A stretch of 64,000 bases of DNA from Channallabes apus (taxonomy: Eukaryota; Chordata; Actinopteri; Siluriformes; Clariidae), in assembly GCA_030522415.1 (NCBI GenBank), contig CM060108.1, positions 53,236,452-53,300,451 on the forward strand, written 5' to 3'. Position numbers and translations under genes: made by a program. The notes beneath the pieces are model-generated. The model worked only from the letters and a program-made list of their open reading frames with translations, made no database searches and was not told the origin of the DNA. Position 1 is the stretch's first letter. Each line of letters starts with the position of its first letter. Below are positions 1 through 12,003 of the stretch, one piece after another.

Positions 1-750
1 TCTTTCCCGCGTCTCTCTCCGGTTTATATATGGTCGTGCTAGTCAATGACGTCACTCTCAAGGCGGAAGCGACCGTGTGGAAGGTCAGGTAGATGCCGAT
101 GTCAGAAAACCTGGAGTGGAGTCTGGAGCGGCGCGCGACCAGGACATGATACACACACGCGGCGCAACGGAGCATTTATAAAGCATGATATTTTTATTAT
201 TTTATCATTTTCATTCATTTATTTTTTACTCAGTAGCGAATATGATTTAAAATGTAGCGAATTACAATACTTCAAACAAAACGTACTTAAGTAAAAGTAA
301 AATTACAGATTTTTAAAACTACTTTTAAAAAGTAGAAATACACAAAAAAGCTACCCAATTACAGTAACGCGAGTAAATGTAATTCGTTACTTTCCACCTC
401 TGAGCGTATATAGGTTAAGCATATATAAGCTTACGTTAGTTTCAGTGCATGAGCACGGACACTTCTTGCCAGGAATCACTAAACTAAGCTTTGCTAGGAA
501 AAGTTAACAAACAGCTAACAAAAGTAATACACAATTTATGTCTCGTTCGGAATGTGTATTGAGCCCGAAAACAATGAGAATGTCTCGTTAAAAACTGTGT
601 GAAACAATGCGCTAATTGGTAAATAATACAGTGATGTTGCAATTTAACAGAGCATGGCCTACCTTTGTTTAATTGATCCAAAAAGAAAATTATTCATGAC
701 ATGTCAAATTTCAAACAGCACTGCTAGCGAGATGGCCAGCACTTTTCCTA
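1..750. other. No gene recognised; CpG-rich edge then AT-rich repeat
   Basis: The first 170 bases are CpG-rich with a TATA-like stretch near 25, but no frame or splice structure is convincing. At about 275-410 there is a teleost repeat with a (acttaagta) type motif and the ending 'cgttactttccacctctg'; a related repeat occurs at 14290-14445. The rest is AT-rich with only short chance frames. Confidence 0.4.
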
Positions 751-979
751 ATGGAAGAGGTAATGTCTTTATGTCAATTCCCCTCAGACCTACCTGATAC
801 TCATTCTTTCATGTGCCAATTGTTCTACTGTTGGAATGAAGATAAAAAGATTTTGAGAGGAGAGGAATTTATTAATATTACACAATCACAAAAGCTGATC
901 TTAAGGAGTCTGATCAAATATGTAGATCTTTTTGAAAGACATTTGAGTTCTTCTGCAAGTTCTTGTTTTTATTTTGTAG

Positions 980-1330
980 ATCAATGCTGAGTTCTTGCGA
1001 GTTACAACAGTTCCTTTGGAGGCAAAGTTTTTGGCGCAGTTGGACAAATATTCCACCAAACTGCTAGAGGTCATCAGAAGCAAGGGAGGACATGTGAAAG
1101 AGCAGACCACCAGGACTTTGCAAGTTTTAGATGAGGTATTTGTATGAAAAGTCTATCAATGGTATTCATAGCTGAATAGTTGTTGTGTGTAGGTGTGAGT
1201 GAGATTTTAATTACTATCAATTGTTCTTACTCAGACTGTTCACATCACCATCAAAAGGGAAACTATCCTCAAATCTCTGATGATCTACTTGGGTGAACCT
1301 GTTGAGCACCTTATTAAAGAATACAAGATA
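980..1330 (+). pseudogene. Two-exon fragment of a SAMD3-like fish protein family
   Basis: Two exon-like blocks have canonical borders. The first, 980-1135, follows a 'ttttgtag' acceptor, reads 52 open codons and ends at a GAG|GTATTT donor. The second starts at 1235 after 'ttactcag' and stays open to about 1330. Both are phase 0. The peptide contains FLAQLDKYSTKLLEVIRSKG in the first block and TIKRETILKSLMIYLGE, then EHLIKEY, in the second. From memory this resembles the C-terminal half of the multicopy fish proteins annotated as sterile alpha motif domain-containing 3-like, whose function is poorly known. Similarity then stops and Rex1-like LINE sequence begins at about 1.4 kb, so this looks like a decayed or truncated copy. 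No upstream exon with a start codon could be placed. The family assignment is an inference. Confidence 0.42.
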
Positions 1331-1399
1331 AGGCAATCTCTCTCTCACTAACACAAGCAACTACAGACCCTTTTTGGTTCGTGTTGAGATGTACGCACT

Positions 1400-3240
1400 C
1401 AACCTAAAATATCCAAAAAATCTACAGTACACTCAAAAAAGTTCTGGTGGAGCAGGTGGGAAAAAGATGTTCTAGAGAAAACTAGAGTCACAGCTTCAAC
1501 AGAGTGACTCTAGGAGCCTGTGGCTGGGATTAAGGACAATTACGGACTATAAAACACCAACATGCGATATGACGAACGCGGACGCCACTCTGGCAGATGA
1601 GCTGAACACTTTCTATGCTCACTTTGAGGCTGCAGCTAAAGACGCTAGCGATGCTAATGCTAGCGGCGCTAACGGCTGCAGACAGGAAGACACTGCCAGC
1701 ACCGGAAATGCGTTCATCATCACCGAGCATGACGTGAGGAGAGCCTTCAAGAGAGAGAACATGAGGAAAGCAGCAGGACCACACGGCATCTCAGACCGTA
1801 TTCTCAGAGCCTGTGCAGACCAGCTGGCACCTGTGTTCACTGAGATATTCAACATCTCTTTATCTCAGTCGGTGATCCTCACATGCTTCAAAGAGTCCAT
1901 CATTGTTCCTGTTCCAAAAAAACCACATCCTTCTTCTCTCAACGATTATCAGCCTGTAGCCCTCACCTCAGTAGTGATGAAGTGTTTTGATCGGCTGGTC
2001 AGAGACTTCATCATTTCTTCACTACCGGACACACTTGACCCACTACAGTTCGCTTACCGGCCAAACCATTCCACAGACGATGAAATCTCACATCTCCTCC
2101 ACACATCACTCACTCACCTGGACACTCGGAGGGGGAATTATGTGAAAATGCTCTTCATTGACTACAGCTCTGCATTTAATACCATAATTCCTTCCACACT
2201 CACCACCAAGCTGGAGCACCTGTGACTCAGCTCATCTATGTGTCAGTGGCTCTCCAACTTCCTAACTGGCAGACCACAGGCAGGAAGGAAAGTCACTCAC
2301 TCTCAGACTGGAGCCCCCCAGGGTTGTGTTCTGAGCCCTCTGCTGTACTCCTTGTACACCTATGACTGCGTCGGCACTACCAACTCCACCACTGTCATCA
2401 AGTATGCTGACGACACTGTCATGGTGGGCCTGTTCACGAACAACGATGACTCGGCCTACCTAGAGGAGATTGGAAATCTGGAGAAATGGTGCCTGAGGAA
2501 CAACCTCCTCCTGAATGTCAGTAAGACAAAGGAGCTGATTGTGGACTTTTGTACAAAGCAGGAGAGGAAATACCAGAACCCCGTCATCAACAGGAGCCCA
2601 GTGGAGAGAGTGGACAGCTTTCGAAACCTCGGTGTTCACATCACGCAGGACCTATCATGGTCCTGTCACATCAACACTGTGGTGAAAAAGGCCGTCTATA
2701 CCACCTAAGATGCTTGAGAGACTTCAGACTGCCCTCCAAGGTGCTCAGGAATTTCTACTCCTGCACCATAGAGAGCATCCTGTTGGGAAACATCACAAAC
2801 TGGTTTGGAAACAGCACCATGCAGGACAGACGAGCTCTACAGAGGGTGGTGCGATCAGCTGAACGAATCATCCGCACCAAGCTCCCTGACCTGCACTCGA
2901 TCTACAGCAAGTGGTGCTGGACCAAGGCCAGGAAGATAGTGAAGGACCTTAGCCAAAACTTCTAATTTTCTGTTTTTGACAAATTTCTATTTAAATTTTC
3001 TTTTCTACATTTCCATATTTGTTATATTGTTATTTTGCTCTTATATTGATATTCTGTTCTTATTTGTAAAGTATACTTTACTTTGTACAGTACATTTCAC
3101 TAGTTAATCTTATTTACTAATGTATTTCTTTTATTACAGTATATTTTACTTTGTACAGCATCTTTTATTAGTTAATTTAGTTTTTAACGTATTTCTTTTA
3201 TTCATATTATTTTCTTATGTATAAGCTTTTATTATTTTTT
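1400..3240 (+). mobile_element. Rex1/CR1-group non-LTR retrotransposon, 3' part
   Basis: A reverse-transcriptase region is followed by an AT-rich 3' UTR (2966-3240) with 'tactttgtacag' repeated twice. The coding part is described separately. The 5' endonuclease half is absent. Same-family fragments lie at 21352-22050 (+), 26045-26628 (-) and 31433-31560 (-). Confidence 0.75.
1482..2965 (+). pseudogene. Rex1-like reverse transcriptase, broken
   Basis: Translation gives the N-terminal linker (LADELNTFYAHFEA), fingers motif KAAGPHGISDRILRACADQL, palm motif with LFIDYSSAFNTI (first catalytic Asp), the TGAPQGCVLSPLLYSLYT motif, and the YADDT box with the two catalytic aspartates at about 2407-2415. 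The SKTKELIVDF and NLGVHI motifs follow. The frame carries one TGA at 2223-2225 and a frameshift near 2690; the thumb resumes as FRLPSKVLRNFYSCTIESIL in frame +2 and is lost after about 2960. The enzyme would copy its own RNA at a nicked target; this copy cannot make an intact protein. Confidence 0.8.
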
Positions 3241-3269
3241 TTTAATGCAACCATGGGGGGGGGGGGGCG

Positions 3270-4545
3270 CGATCCAGGGTCTTCTTGTCCCAGTCCCAAG
3301 TCTGGATAAATGCAGAGGGTTGTGTCAGGAAGGGCATCCGACGTAAAAACATTTGCCAAATTAATGATGCGAATCAGAAATATAATTTCCATACCGGATC
3401 GGTCGCGGCCCGGGTTAACAATGACCACCACCCGTGCTGTTGACCTACAGGGTGCCGGCGGAAATTGGGCTACTGTTGGTCGAAAAAGGAGAGGAGGAAG
3501 GCGTGTTCGAAATCAGACAGAGAAAAGGAAAGGCAAGAGTTTAGGAGTGAAAGTAGGGACTTTGAATTTTGGGGCCATGACAGGGAAGGCAAGAGAGTTG
3601 GTTGATATGATGCAGAGAAGGAAGGTGGATATACTGTATGTCCAGGAGACCAAGTGGAAAGGTAGCAAGGCCAGAAGCTTAGGATCAGCGTTCAAATTGT
3701 TTTACCATGGTGTGGATAGGAAAAGAAATGGAGTAGGAATTATCCTGAAAGAGGAATTTGTTAGGAATTTTCTAGAGGTGAAAAGAGTATCAGACAGGTT
3801 GATGAGTCTAAAGCTGGATATTGAAGGAGTGATGTTCAATGTTGTTAGTGGTTATGCACCACAGGTAGGATGTGAGTTAGAAGAGAAGGAGATATTCTGG
3901 AGTGAGTTAGATGAAGTGATGCAGAGCATCCCCAGAGGTGAGAGAGTGGTGATTGGTGCAGACTTCAATGGGAATGTTGGGGAAGGGAACAGAGGTGATG
4001 AAAATGTGATGGGCAGGTTTGGTCTTCAAGACAGGAATGTAGAAGGACAGATGGTGGTGGACTTTGCAAAGAGGATGGAAATGGCAGTAGTAAATACTTT
4101 CTTACAGAAGAGGCAGGAACATAGGGTGACGTATAAGAATGGAGGCAGAAGCACTCAGGTGGACTACATCTTGTGTCGACGTTGTAATCTGAAAGAGATC
4201 AGTGACTGCAAAGTGTTGGTAGGGGAGAGTGTAGCCAGACAACACAGAATGGTGGTGTGTAAAATAACCCTGGTGGTGAGGAAGGTGAAGAGGACAAAGG
4301 TAGAGTAGAGGACAAAGTGGTGGAAGTTGAGAAAGGAAGAATGTTGTGTAGTCTTTAGGGAGGAGTTGAGACAGGCTATGGGTGGTCAGGAGGTGCTTTC
4401 AGTTGACTGGACAACTACAGCCAATGTGATCAGGGAGACAGGTAGGAGGGTACTTGGTGTATCATCAGGTAAGGGAAAAGTGGACAAGAAGACTTGGTGG
4501 TGGAACAAGGAAGTCCAGGAGTGTATACAAAAATCTTCGTGTTAA
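3270..4545 (+). mobile_element. RTE-clade LINE, 5' (endonuclease) half
   Basis: It begins after a 13-base G run with the typical RTE 5' segment ('gtcaggaagggcatccgac'). An open frame at 3310-4308 encodes an AP-endonuclease-type domain: VGTLNFGAMTGKARELVDMM, ILYVQETKWKG (catalytic Glu), VVIGADFNGNVG (Asp and Asn) and STQVDYILCR. This is the domain that is often annotated as craniofacial development protein 2. A stop at 4306-4308 is followed in the same element by TKWWKLRKEE and TWWWNKEVQECIQK, then similarity ends before any RT motif. The matching RT half of this family occurs at 51690-53195, from a different insertion. Confidence 0.8.
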
Positions 4546-4879
4546 CATTTTGGATGAAAATATGTTCATTCCACAATAAATAATGTCTATATAAATCAAT
4601 GTGTTCTGAGTGTAAATCAAAATGTAATTAAGTTTTTTTATGCTTTTATATTTAAATTATGAATGTGTTAAATCTTTATTTGATGCAACTTAAAAAAGTT
4701 AATTTGCTCAAACATTCAAAAGTGGTTTATATCAAGTTTATAATTTCAGATTAGATTTAGTAGAATATTTACATTGAGTAATATAGCCAACTCATTTATT
4801 TTAAATAGTTGGTTTGTTTCACCTTCAGAAATTAGTTTACATGAACTTTAAAAAAAATTAAAAGTTACAGTAAATGGTT
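4546..4879. other. AT-rich stretch, nothing recognised
   Basis: Low-complexity AT-rich DNA between the RTE fragment and the SINE, without convincing frames or repeats. Confidence 0.5.
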
Positions 4880-4892
4880 TATTTACATTACA

Positions 4893-5267
4893 TTCATTCA
4901 TTCATTTTCTATACCGCTTAATCCTGTGTTCAGGGTCGCGGGGGACCTGGAGCTTATCCCAGGAGACTTCGGGCACTAGGCGGAGTACACCCTGGACAGG
5001 GTGCCAATCCATCGCAGGGCACACACACATACACACACTCACACACCCAATCACACACTACGGGCAATTTAGGAACGCCAGTTAGCCTAATCTGCATATC
5101 TTTGGACTGTGAGAGGAAACCGGAGTACCCGGAGGAAACCCACCAAGCACGGGGAGAACATGCAAACTCCATGCACACAGAGATGGGAATCGAGCCTGGC
5201 CAGGGAATCGAACCCAGACCCTGGAGGTGCAAGGCGACAGTGCTAACCACTACACCACCGTGCCGCC
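4893..5267 (-). mobile_element. tRNA-derived SINE with 13-bp target duplication
   Basis: Read on the - strand, the head at 5267 carries a pol III A-box-like 'tggtgtagtggttagcac' and a B-box-like 'ggttcgattcc', followed by the teleost SINE body and an (AATG)n tail at 4893-4906. Identical 13-bp flanks 'tatttacattaca' lie at 4880-4892 and 5268-5280. The perfect duplication suggests a fairly recent insertion. It resembles the widespread teleost SINEs of Mermaid type, but the family name is uncertain. Confidence 0.75.
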
Positions 5268-5280
5268 TATTTACATTACA

Positions 5281-7436
5281 GCAATGCTAAAATATTAGGT
5301 GTAACAGATTAATAAACATTTTTTAAGTTGAGCCAGTGTTATATTTCTTTCTGTGTTGAACGAGTGAGTTCTGACCAACATACAGACAAAACCTTTCTTT
5401 TATTCATCTAGATCTCCTCATTAATAACAGAGACAGCAGCTGGTGGATTTCAGCACACAGTCCATAGTTGGAATACAGGAATTGCTGTAGTCCAACTAGG
5501 GACTGTGGAGGCCAATGGGGATTATCGTTGTATTTATTCCCATCTTATCACCGTGGTGGGACCTCGAGTCAACATTCACATACAGTACAGTACTATGGGC
5601 AATTTGGGAACACCAATTAGCCTTATCTTTATGTGGGAGGAAAGCGGAACACCAGAGGAAACCCACAAAACACAGGGAAAACATGCAAACTCCATACGCA
5701 AAGACCTTGACCAACTTTAAGAAGTTGCAAGAGCAGACAGTGTGTATAATACAGACTAAAAGCGGAGTCAAGGAGAATTAGTGGAAATGCAGATGTGTGG
5801 ATGTGTGTGTTTCCACAGGCTGAGAAAAAGAAAAACAAGTCACGTTTGTCCTGTGTCCAAGCTGTTGGACTGGTTTCAGGAATTCTGTGTGTCTTCTCCA
5901 GATGTGATTGCAGGTTGCTATAAAAAAAAACTCCAAAAAAGAAAAGCAAGTCTTAAGTCTGCCAGCCTCCCTAATCATTTAGATAATTTTCATCAGTAAG
6001 CCATCAGGGCACCCCTACTAGCTATTATTTAGCTGTCAACCCCTCCCCTTCCCCCAGCCAGCACCATCCACCATGGAATGGCCAGCCTTTTTCCAAAAAT
6101 TCTTGATTTCTGATTCAGAACCAGGCAGACTCATCTTGCTTGATTCAGCATGCTCTCCCACAAAACTTTTTCAACAACCTTCAGCTGGCTTTCCTGAGTG
6201 CTGCACAACATGGAATGTTTGGAAGTTGTGAATGGCATGAAACCAAAATCCACAAAGCAGAAACGCAACTACTAAACCACTCTGGAAAAAAAAATATTAC
6301 CATTCTTTTCTTTATCTATTTTCTTTTTCTTCCCTTGAAATCCCTCCCTTACCTTTATACTGTATTTCTTTCATTTCCGTCTTGTTCACTTTTTCTTTTT
6401 CCAACTTTCATTCTTTTTATTTGCCTTTCTTATCTAATTGTTCATGCTTCTTCTTCTCCCTCCTTTACGTCACTCCTTTTACTTTATTACCTTTATTCTA
6501 CTATTTCTCCCCTGCTTTTCACGTGTCTTTCTTGTTTTATAGTTTTTTTCCAATAATCGCCTCCATTTTCTTTCTTTTCCTCCAATTAACCTTCTCCTAT
6601 TCCTCCACCCATTTCGTTTTCTTCTTCCCTTACCTTTACATTCCTTTCATCTTTCTGTCCTTATCCCCTCTTTTGCTCAAGCATAAGCAATTGTAATAAA
6701 AACAATACACAGTTAACATGTGAAGGATGGTGCCCGGAGCAGGCGGGGTTATTCCAGTAAAAAACAGAGAACAGCACTTTTATCCACTACACCACCCTGA
6801 AGGGAAGGAAGCAGGGGGCAGGATGGTGGAGGGTGGTTAATCGGGATGCGGGGTTGGGATGTTTACCAACACCAATTCCATTCAGTTTATTTGTGTAGAG
6901 CTCTAAATAATGCACATAATCACAAAGCAGATTTAAAAGAATAAAAAAATACACCTGTATAAATATGAATTTTTAAGGAATGTATAAATGTATAGCTTTA
7001 TCAGTTTGCCAGCCAAAGGTGACGATGTTGATCAACAGTGGGATGACATGAGAACCTCAAGAGGAACGAGACTGCATGTCCTCCAGGCCTGCCAGCATGA
7101 AGTTTCCTGTTTGACAGGAAGTCTCAGATAAAAGTTCTTTATCACAGCGCAGCCAATAAAAACATCCAAATCTACATATTTCTGAAATTCCAGCTTCCTG
7201 TTCATCTTAACACTACATGGAGCAGCCATAAACCTTCCTCAAGAATAAAAGCTTAAGTTTACATTTAAGGCACTTCAGCTTCAGTGTAGGAGAAACACCA
7301 TGTGGTGTAAGATATGACCTCACGGGGCAGGCAAATTCAGACAGAAAATGTAATAAATTTGATGATCACAGGAGTGTTTGTGTTCACGCTGTGCTTATGT
7401 GATTATCAGATGCTCTGTGTTGCTTTCTGTTTCTTT

Positions 7437-7468
<32 letters not shown>

Positions 7469-8160
7469 CACATCCTGCCATCTGGTACTCAAGCTGAGTT
7501 AATGTCAAATGGATTCAATTTGTGTCACACACATGTGTACACACACACACACACACACAGCTCTGCAAAGTAATAATGTATGTAGTCAGTCAGTTTAAAG
7601 CAGACACGCAGGAGCCTGACCAGCACATGTTTACTGTACTATATAACTCCGATGGTGCGTGTTTCTTTCTCGAGTCTCTCCATAGCTCTCAGATTCTCAA
7701 CACGACTTCATCTTCTGCTCTCATCACCAACTATATCACTCTTTTTTTATAGTAAAATGGTGACAAGATCATTGGCACCCAGGGCTCACCCATGCCCACT
7801 GGGACCAAAGGTCACGCCTTAAGGTCATCACCTGCATCTGTTTCGCATGGGTTTGTGACTTAATTTAGATTTTTTTAAATGATTCATAGGTCACTGGGTA
7901 GTTTAACAAACAAAAAGAACTCCTCTGAAACTGATCAGGTACAGGGACCGGAGTGAAAATGTGTAAGAGACAAAAACAAGTCCCTTAGGAAGCCGAGAGA
8001 ACTATTCATCAAGACTAGATTAAACAGTTCAACAACAACAACTACAACTACACTGTAAAAAAAAATCCAACTAGATAAAATGTTTAATTGTCTTTTTAAC
8101 GTTGAGGTTGCTTTTTTTATTACAGTGTATTTTTTTTCAGCGTGCCTTATATTTATGTTA
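5281..8160. other. Gene-poor stretch with SINE scrap and pyrimidine tract
   Basis: At 5595-5705 there is a diverged - strand fragment of the SINE seen at 4893. At about 6300-6690 the + strand is almost entirely C/T for nearly 400 bases, so frames through it are low-complexity. At 6885-6935 there is a weak L2 3' end in - orientation. (TG)n and (CA)n runs occur at 7438-7462 and 7540-7558. No splice-site-bounded gene is seen. Confidence 0.5.
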
Positions 8161-8167
8161 TTAAATT

Positions 8168-8742
8168 CAACTACAATTAAATTTTATTTATATAGCACTT
8201 TTAACAATGGTCATTGTCTCAAAGCAGCTTCACAAAAATGAAAGAAATAATTAAAAAAAAAAAAGAAGGAACCAGACTCAATCAGGGAACCCATCCTCAT
8301 TTGGAGGATTAGAACATCATGTGTGTTGTGCAGGTGAAAATTCAATATGACAGAAATTATTTAAATTGACATGAAGACCAGTTCAGCATAGGGACGAGTC
8401 AGTAGGTGCAGAGGGCAGATGAGGTCTGGATCACTGGAAGCACAGGAGCAGCATGTGTAGCTCCAACCATCATAAAGCTGAATCCAGCTGGAGCTGGTCC
8501 TTCTCTGGACGCCTCAGGAACCTCGCAGGGTCGGCCTTTGTCTACTGAAGCTGGCAAAATCTCCAGATGCCTCGGGATGGGTAGAGAAATACAGAACAGA
8601 TGGGGAGAATTAGCGTAGTTGCCATTCGGTATAGGTGTACTGGAGGATGAGTTTATGGGATGAGTTACGTGTATGCCAGATTAAAGAGATGCGTCTTGAG
8701 TCTACGTTTAAACTGGGAAACTGTGTCTGAGCCCCGAACAAA
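8168..8742 (-). mobile_element. L2-type LINE 3' end, 5'-truncated
   Basis: It is the reverse complement of the last segment of the L2 element at 55.8-60.74 kb: the C-terminal coding end near 8742, the 3' UTR with 'gtgatccagacctcatc' type sequence, and the terminal 'cagctttgagacaatg'-like end next to 8168. The 5' truncation is typical of target-primed reverse transcription. Confidence 0.75.
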
Positions 8743-8829
8743 AGAAATCAAACAAAATGAAAAGAAAAAACTGCAGCCAGGTACTGCTAATAATATGCCT
8801 TTGATTAAATGATCATCCGCAGATGTGCA

Positions 8830-9760
8830 GACCTGCAGCTTGCTGGTCTGGTGCCTTCAGGTGTGTGTTAACACCATGCCTAGAGGGGGAAGACATAACA
8901 GTTAGACTTAGAGAAGCAATTGTTGCTGCACATCAATCTGGAAAGAGATATAACCCATTTCCATACAATTTGAAGTTAAGCGGTATACAGGGAGAAATAT
9001 TATTCACAAGTGTGTCTTCCCAGAAGTGGATGGGTCAGCACATTCATCCCAAGGACAAATACAAAAAACCCAAGAGTTAAATCTTAGTCCCTACAGGCCT
9101 GACTAAGGATGTTAAATGTTGAAGTATATGACAGCACAATTAAATGAACACTGAACAAGTGCATATTATTCGGAAAGGTTGCTAGGAGAAACATCGTCTG
9201 ACTAAAAAGGACATGGAAGCATGATTGAGGTTTGCAAAACTGAATCTTAACAACTCACAAGGCTTCTGGAACAATGTCCTGTGGACAGATAAGACCAAAG
9301 TGGAGTTGTTTGGCCCTAATGCCCATGTTTGAGGAGAAGAGAATTTCAAATATCAAAGAGAATTTCAGCAGAAACGCTTTATATCCACTGTCAAGCACAT
9401 CCATGAAGGGGTCGATGATTTGGGCTTCTTTTTACAGCTGGGGCACCTTGAAGTCAGTGATTTGTATGAGTATAGTATAGCCATCTGTCCAACAGCTAAA
9501 GCTTGGATGAAATTCAGTCATGCAACAGGACACTTTTCAGATGCATACCAATAAATCTACATCAGAATGGCTGAAAAGTAAAAGGACCTTAAGAGAGCTG
9601 TGCATAACCGCAGTCCAAACCTCAATGAACTAAAGCAATGTTGTAAAGAGGAATGGACCATAATAATGCGAGAGACTGATAAAGTCATACAGAAACCCAG
9701 TAATTGAAGTTATTGCTGCTAAAGGTGGATCGACAAGCTATTGAATCATGGTGATGCTAA
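8830..9760 (+). pseudogene. Decayed Tc1/mariner transposase
   Basis: Pieces of a Tc1 transposase appear in order: a helix-turn-helix start (DITVRLREAIVAAHQSGK, about 8900), a central part near 9270 (FWNNVLWTDKTKVELFG-like, including the first catalytic Asp) and a C-terminal trace. Several stops and frameshifts break it, and clear terminal inverted repeats were not found. Confidence 0.6.
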
Positions 9761-11249
9761 GCGTTACCCGCATACTGTATGTTTTTTCTTGGGTTCATTT
9801 TTCTAAAATAAATGATGAACAAAAAAATGTAAAAAGGTTATGTGTTGTTGTTTGTCTGAGGTTGTATTTGTCAAATACTGAGACTCTGCACAATTCTGAT
9901 GATTATTATGTTATTGCATACAAAAAGAATTAATAGAACAAAAAAAGAAAAATGACTGTATATTTTTATGTAGGATAACATCTATGCAAAATATGTTGCT
10001 ATTACACCTACTGAGTGTTTTGTCCTTTCAGTGCTGTGATATTCCGTATTTTAAGACTAGAAGTGGAATCTTTCATCTCCGCCAAGATAGGAGTGTTGTT
10101 TAGAAGGGTGGTTCTGTGATTGGACTGTTCCAGAGATGCACAGCCAGAAAAGGTGAAGTCCTCATTTTCTTAACAGAATTACTGATGTGTTTAGAGTCAA
10201 ACACGAGTCAAGATCTGCTCGACCCCTGGGCCAACTGAAACACATCAAACACGCTGTTCAGAGATCTGGAGAGAATCTCCAGAGATCTCCCAGTTTGTAC
10301 CCGGGCCAGATCTTGCTCTTATATAGCAGTTGAAGGAAAGTCAGAAAAGTGACTAAATGTAAATTAATAACTAAACTAAACCTCACTGACTCAAAAAGGT
10401 TCAAAACCTTCTGGTGCTGAGGGTTTATTACAGAACTATAGGGGTGTGTTTACTTTCTGCATCTCTCGGGGTTAGACTTAATTCTAGAATGTTTTAATGT
10501 TAAGAAGTCTAGAGTGTAGAATAATAATAACTTCTATAATAAGTTTTGTATAAAATATAAATTAAGTTTATTATACAGTACAATACGGTTATGAAACACC
10601 CGCGCGCACCAGACGTGCTGCACGCGCCGTGACAGAACCGCAGGGAACAGCACGTACACTATGAGCTGCCTTCAAGTGCGCGTCCAATTCCTGTACTTTT
10701 ACAAATAAGTGAGGTGTTTTATTCAGTCCTGTCCTTATTGAGGTACTTATTGAGAAAATATTAAACATGAACAAGTCTCAAGTGAATAATCACCAACATC
10801 ATCACACTTAAAATGACATCAACTATAATAACCTCTAGACCAGGCTGTTTTGACCAAAAGGAGGGTCAAACTATGGTTATGTAATCGGTTACAGATGATA
10901 GCTGAGTTCATCGGTTGTAAATCGCCGAGTCATGCTAGCTTAAACATGCTAACTGCTAATCTGTCTTAGGGTTAGCATTTAAATGAAACATGTCACTGAA
11001 TTTAATTAAACACATAAACTTATATAACTTTACCTAACTCCTTATAATTCATATACATTATGAAAACATTTTAAATGAAATAATATGCTTAATTATTTTG
11101 AAATAATATTTTATAAGTGTAACTGTCTTCAAACTACCATTTAAAAATATGTTTATATTTAAAACTTATTTATTTATTTATTTATTTATTTAGCAGTACT
11201 ACAGGTTCATTCACCAAACAGAAATTGGAGCAGTTGTAATTATTATTGA
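9761..11249. other. No gene recognised
   Basis: Contains an imperfect palindrome near 10262-10292 ('gatctggaga' facing 'tctccagagatc'), a short CpG-rich patch at 10600-10690, and (TTAT)n at 11161-11193. A 61-codon - strand frame at 10589-10774 has no recognised similarity. Confidence 0.45.
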
Positions 11250-11345
11250 TGATGATTCGCTGTGGCGACCCCTGAAAGGGAACAGATGAAAGACAAAGAG
11301 GATTATCATTATTATTATTATTATTATTATTGATGATGATGACAC
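11250..11345 (+). mobile_element. RTE LINE 3' terminal scrap
   Basis: 'gattcgctgtggcgacccct' and the following bases match the 3' end of the RTE copy at 53135-53190, followed by an (ATT)n tail. It is a short, strongly 5'-truncated insertion of the same family. Confidence 0.7.
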
Positions 11346-11469
11346 CAATATGAAGACTTGTTTAAGACAACATTTAATTAACTTAGATGTATAATTAACT
11401 TAGACACCTTTTGATCAGCATATAAAATTAAAGACATTGCGTATAAATATTTTACAAGCTATATATTAT

Positions 11470-11667
11470 TTACATTTACATTTAGGCATTTGGCAGACGC
11501 TCTTATCCAGAGCGACTTACATTTTTATCTCATTATACATCTGAGCAGTTGAGGGTTAAGGGCCTTGCTCAAGGGCCCAACAGTGGCAACTTGGTGGTTG
11601 TGGGGTTTGAACCTGGGATCTTCCGAACCGTAGTCCAATGCCTTAACCACTGAGCTACCCCTGGCCC
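11470..11667 (-). mobile_element. tRNA-derived SINE with 9-bp target duplication
   Basis: On the - strand, starting at 11667, it has an A-box-like 'tagctcagtggttaag', a B-box-like 'ggttcaaacccc', the conserved central part 'gttgggcccttgagcaagg' and the tail 'gtaagtcgctctggataaga'. The flanks 'atatattat' at 11461-11469 and 11668-11676 are identical. It resembles V-SINE-type elements common in otophysan fish; the name is an inference. Confidence 0.8.
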
Positions 11668-11925
11668 ATATATTATGAACAAAAGCTTGCTTCACATTTC
11701 TGTAGTGGTCGGTTCAACAGTACAGGCAGATCTACTGTATACGCTTAAGCTAGGGCCTCGCGATTCATAAATGTTTTTTACTTCTTAATTTTTTATGTAA
11801 TAAAGTTCAAATTCAGCATAAGATATTTAGGACTAAATATTTACATTTTAAAAGCAATTCTAACTAATAAAATAAAGGCCTGGCTTTTAAATGATGTGTT
11901 ATTAACAATTAAATGTATTTATAGC

Positions 11926-12002
<77 letters not shown>

Positions 12003-12003
12003 G
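11926..12003. repeat. (GATA)n microsatellite
   Basis: About nineteen uninterrupted GATA units, clear by eye. Confidence 0.98.

Noticed and set aside
3310..4308. Annotation as a host craniofacial development protein 2 gene
   Set aside because: The sequence is the RTE endonuclease; the 5' RTE segment precedes it and a same-family RT copy occurs at 51.7 kb.
4893..5267. Functional tRNA gene in the SINE head
   Set aside because: Only A- and B-box-like motifs remain; cloverleaf pairing is not kept, and it has a SINE body, tail and target duplication.
6140..6696. Two overlapping + frames rich in Phe, Leu and Ser that look membrane-like
   Set aside because: The frames cross a 390-base pyrimidine tract, which translates to hydrophobic residues by composition alone.
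10589..10774. A 61-codon - frame in a CpG-rich patch
   Set aside because: No recognised domain, and no splice or promoter support beyond composition.
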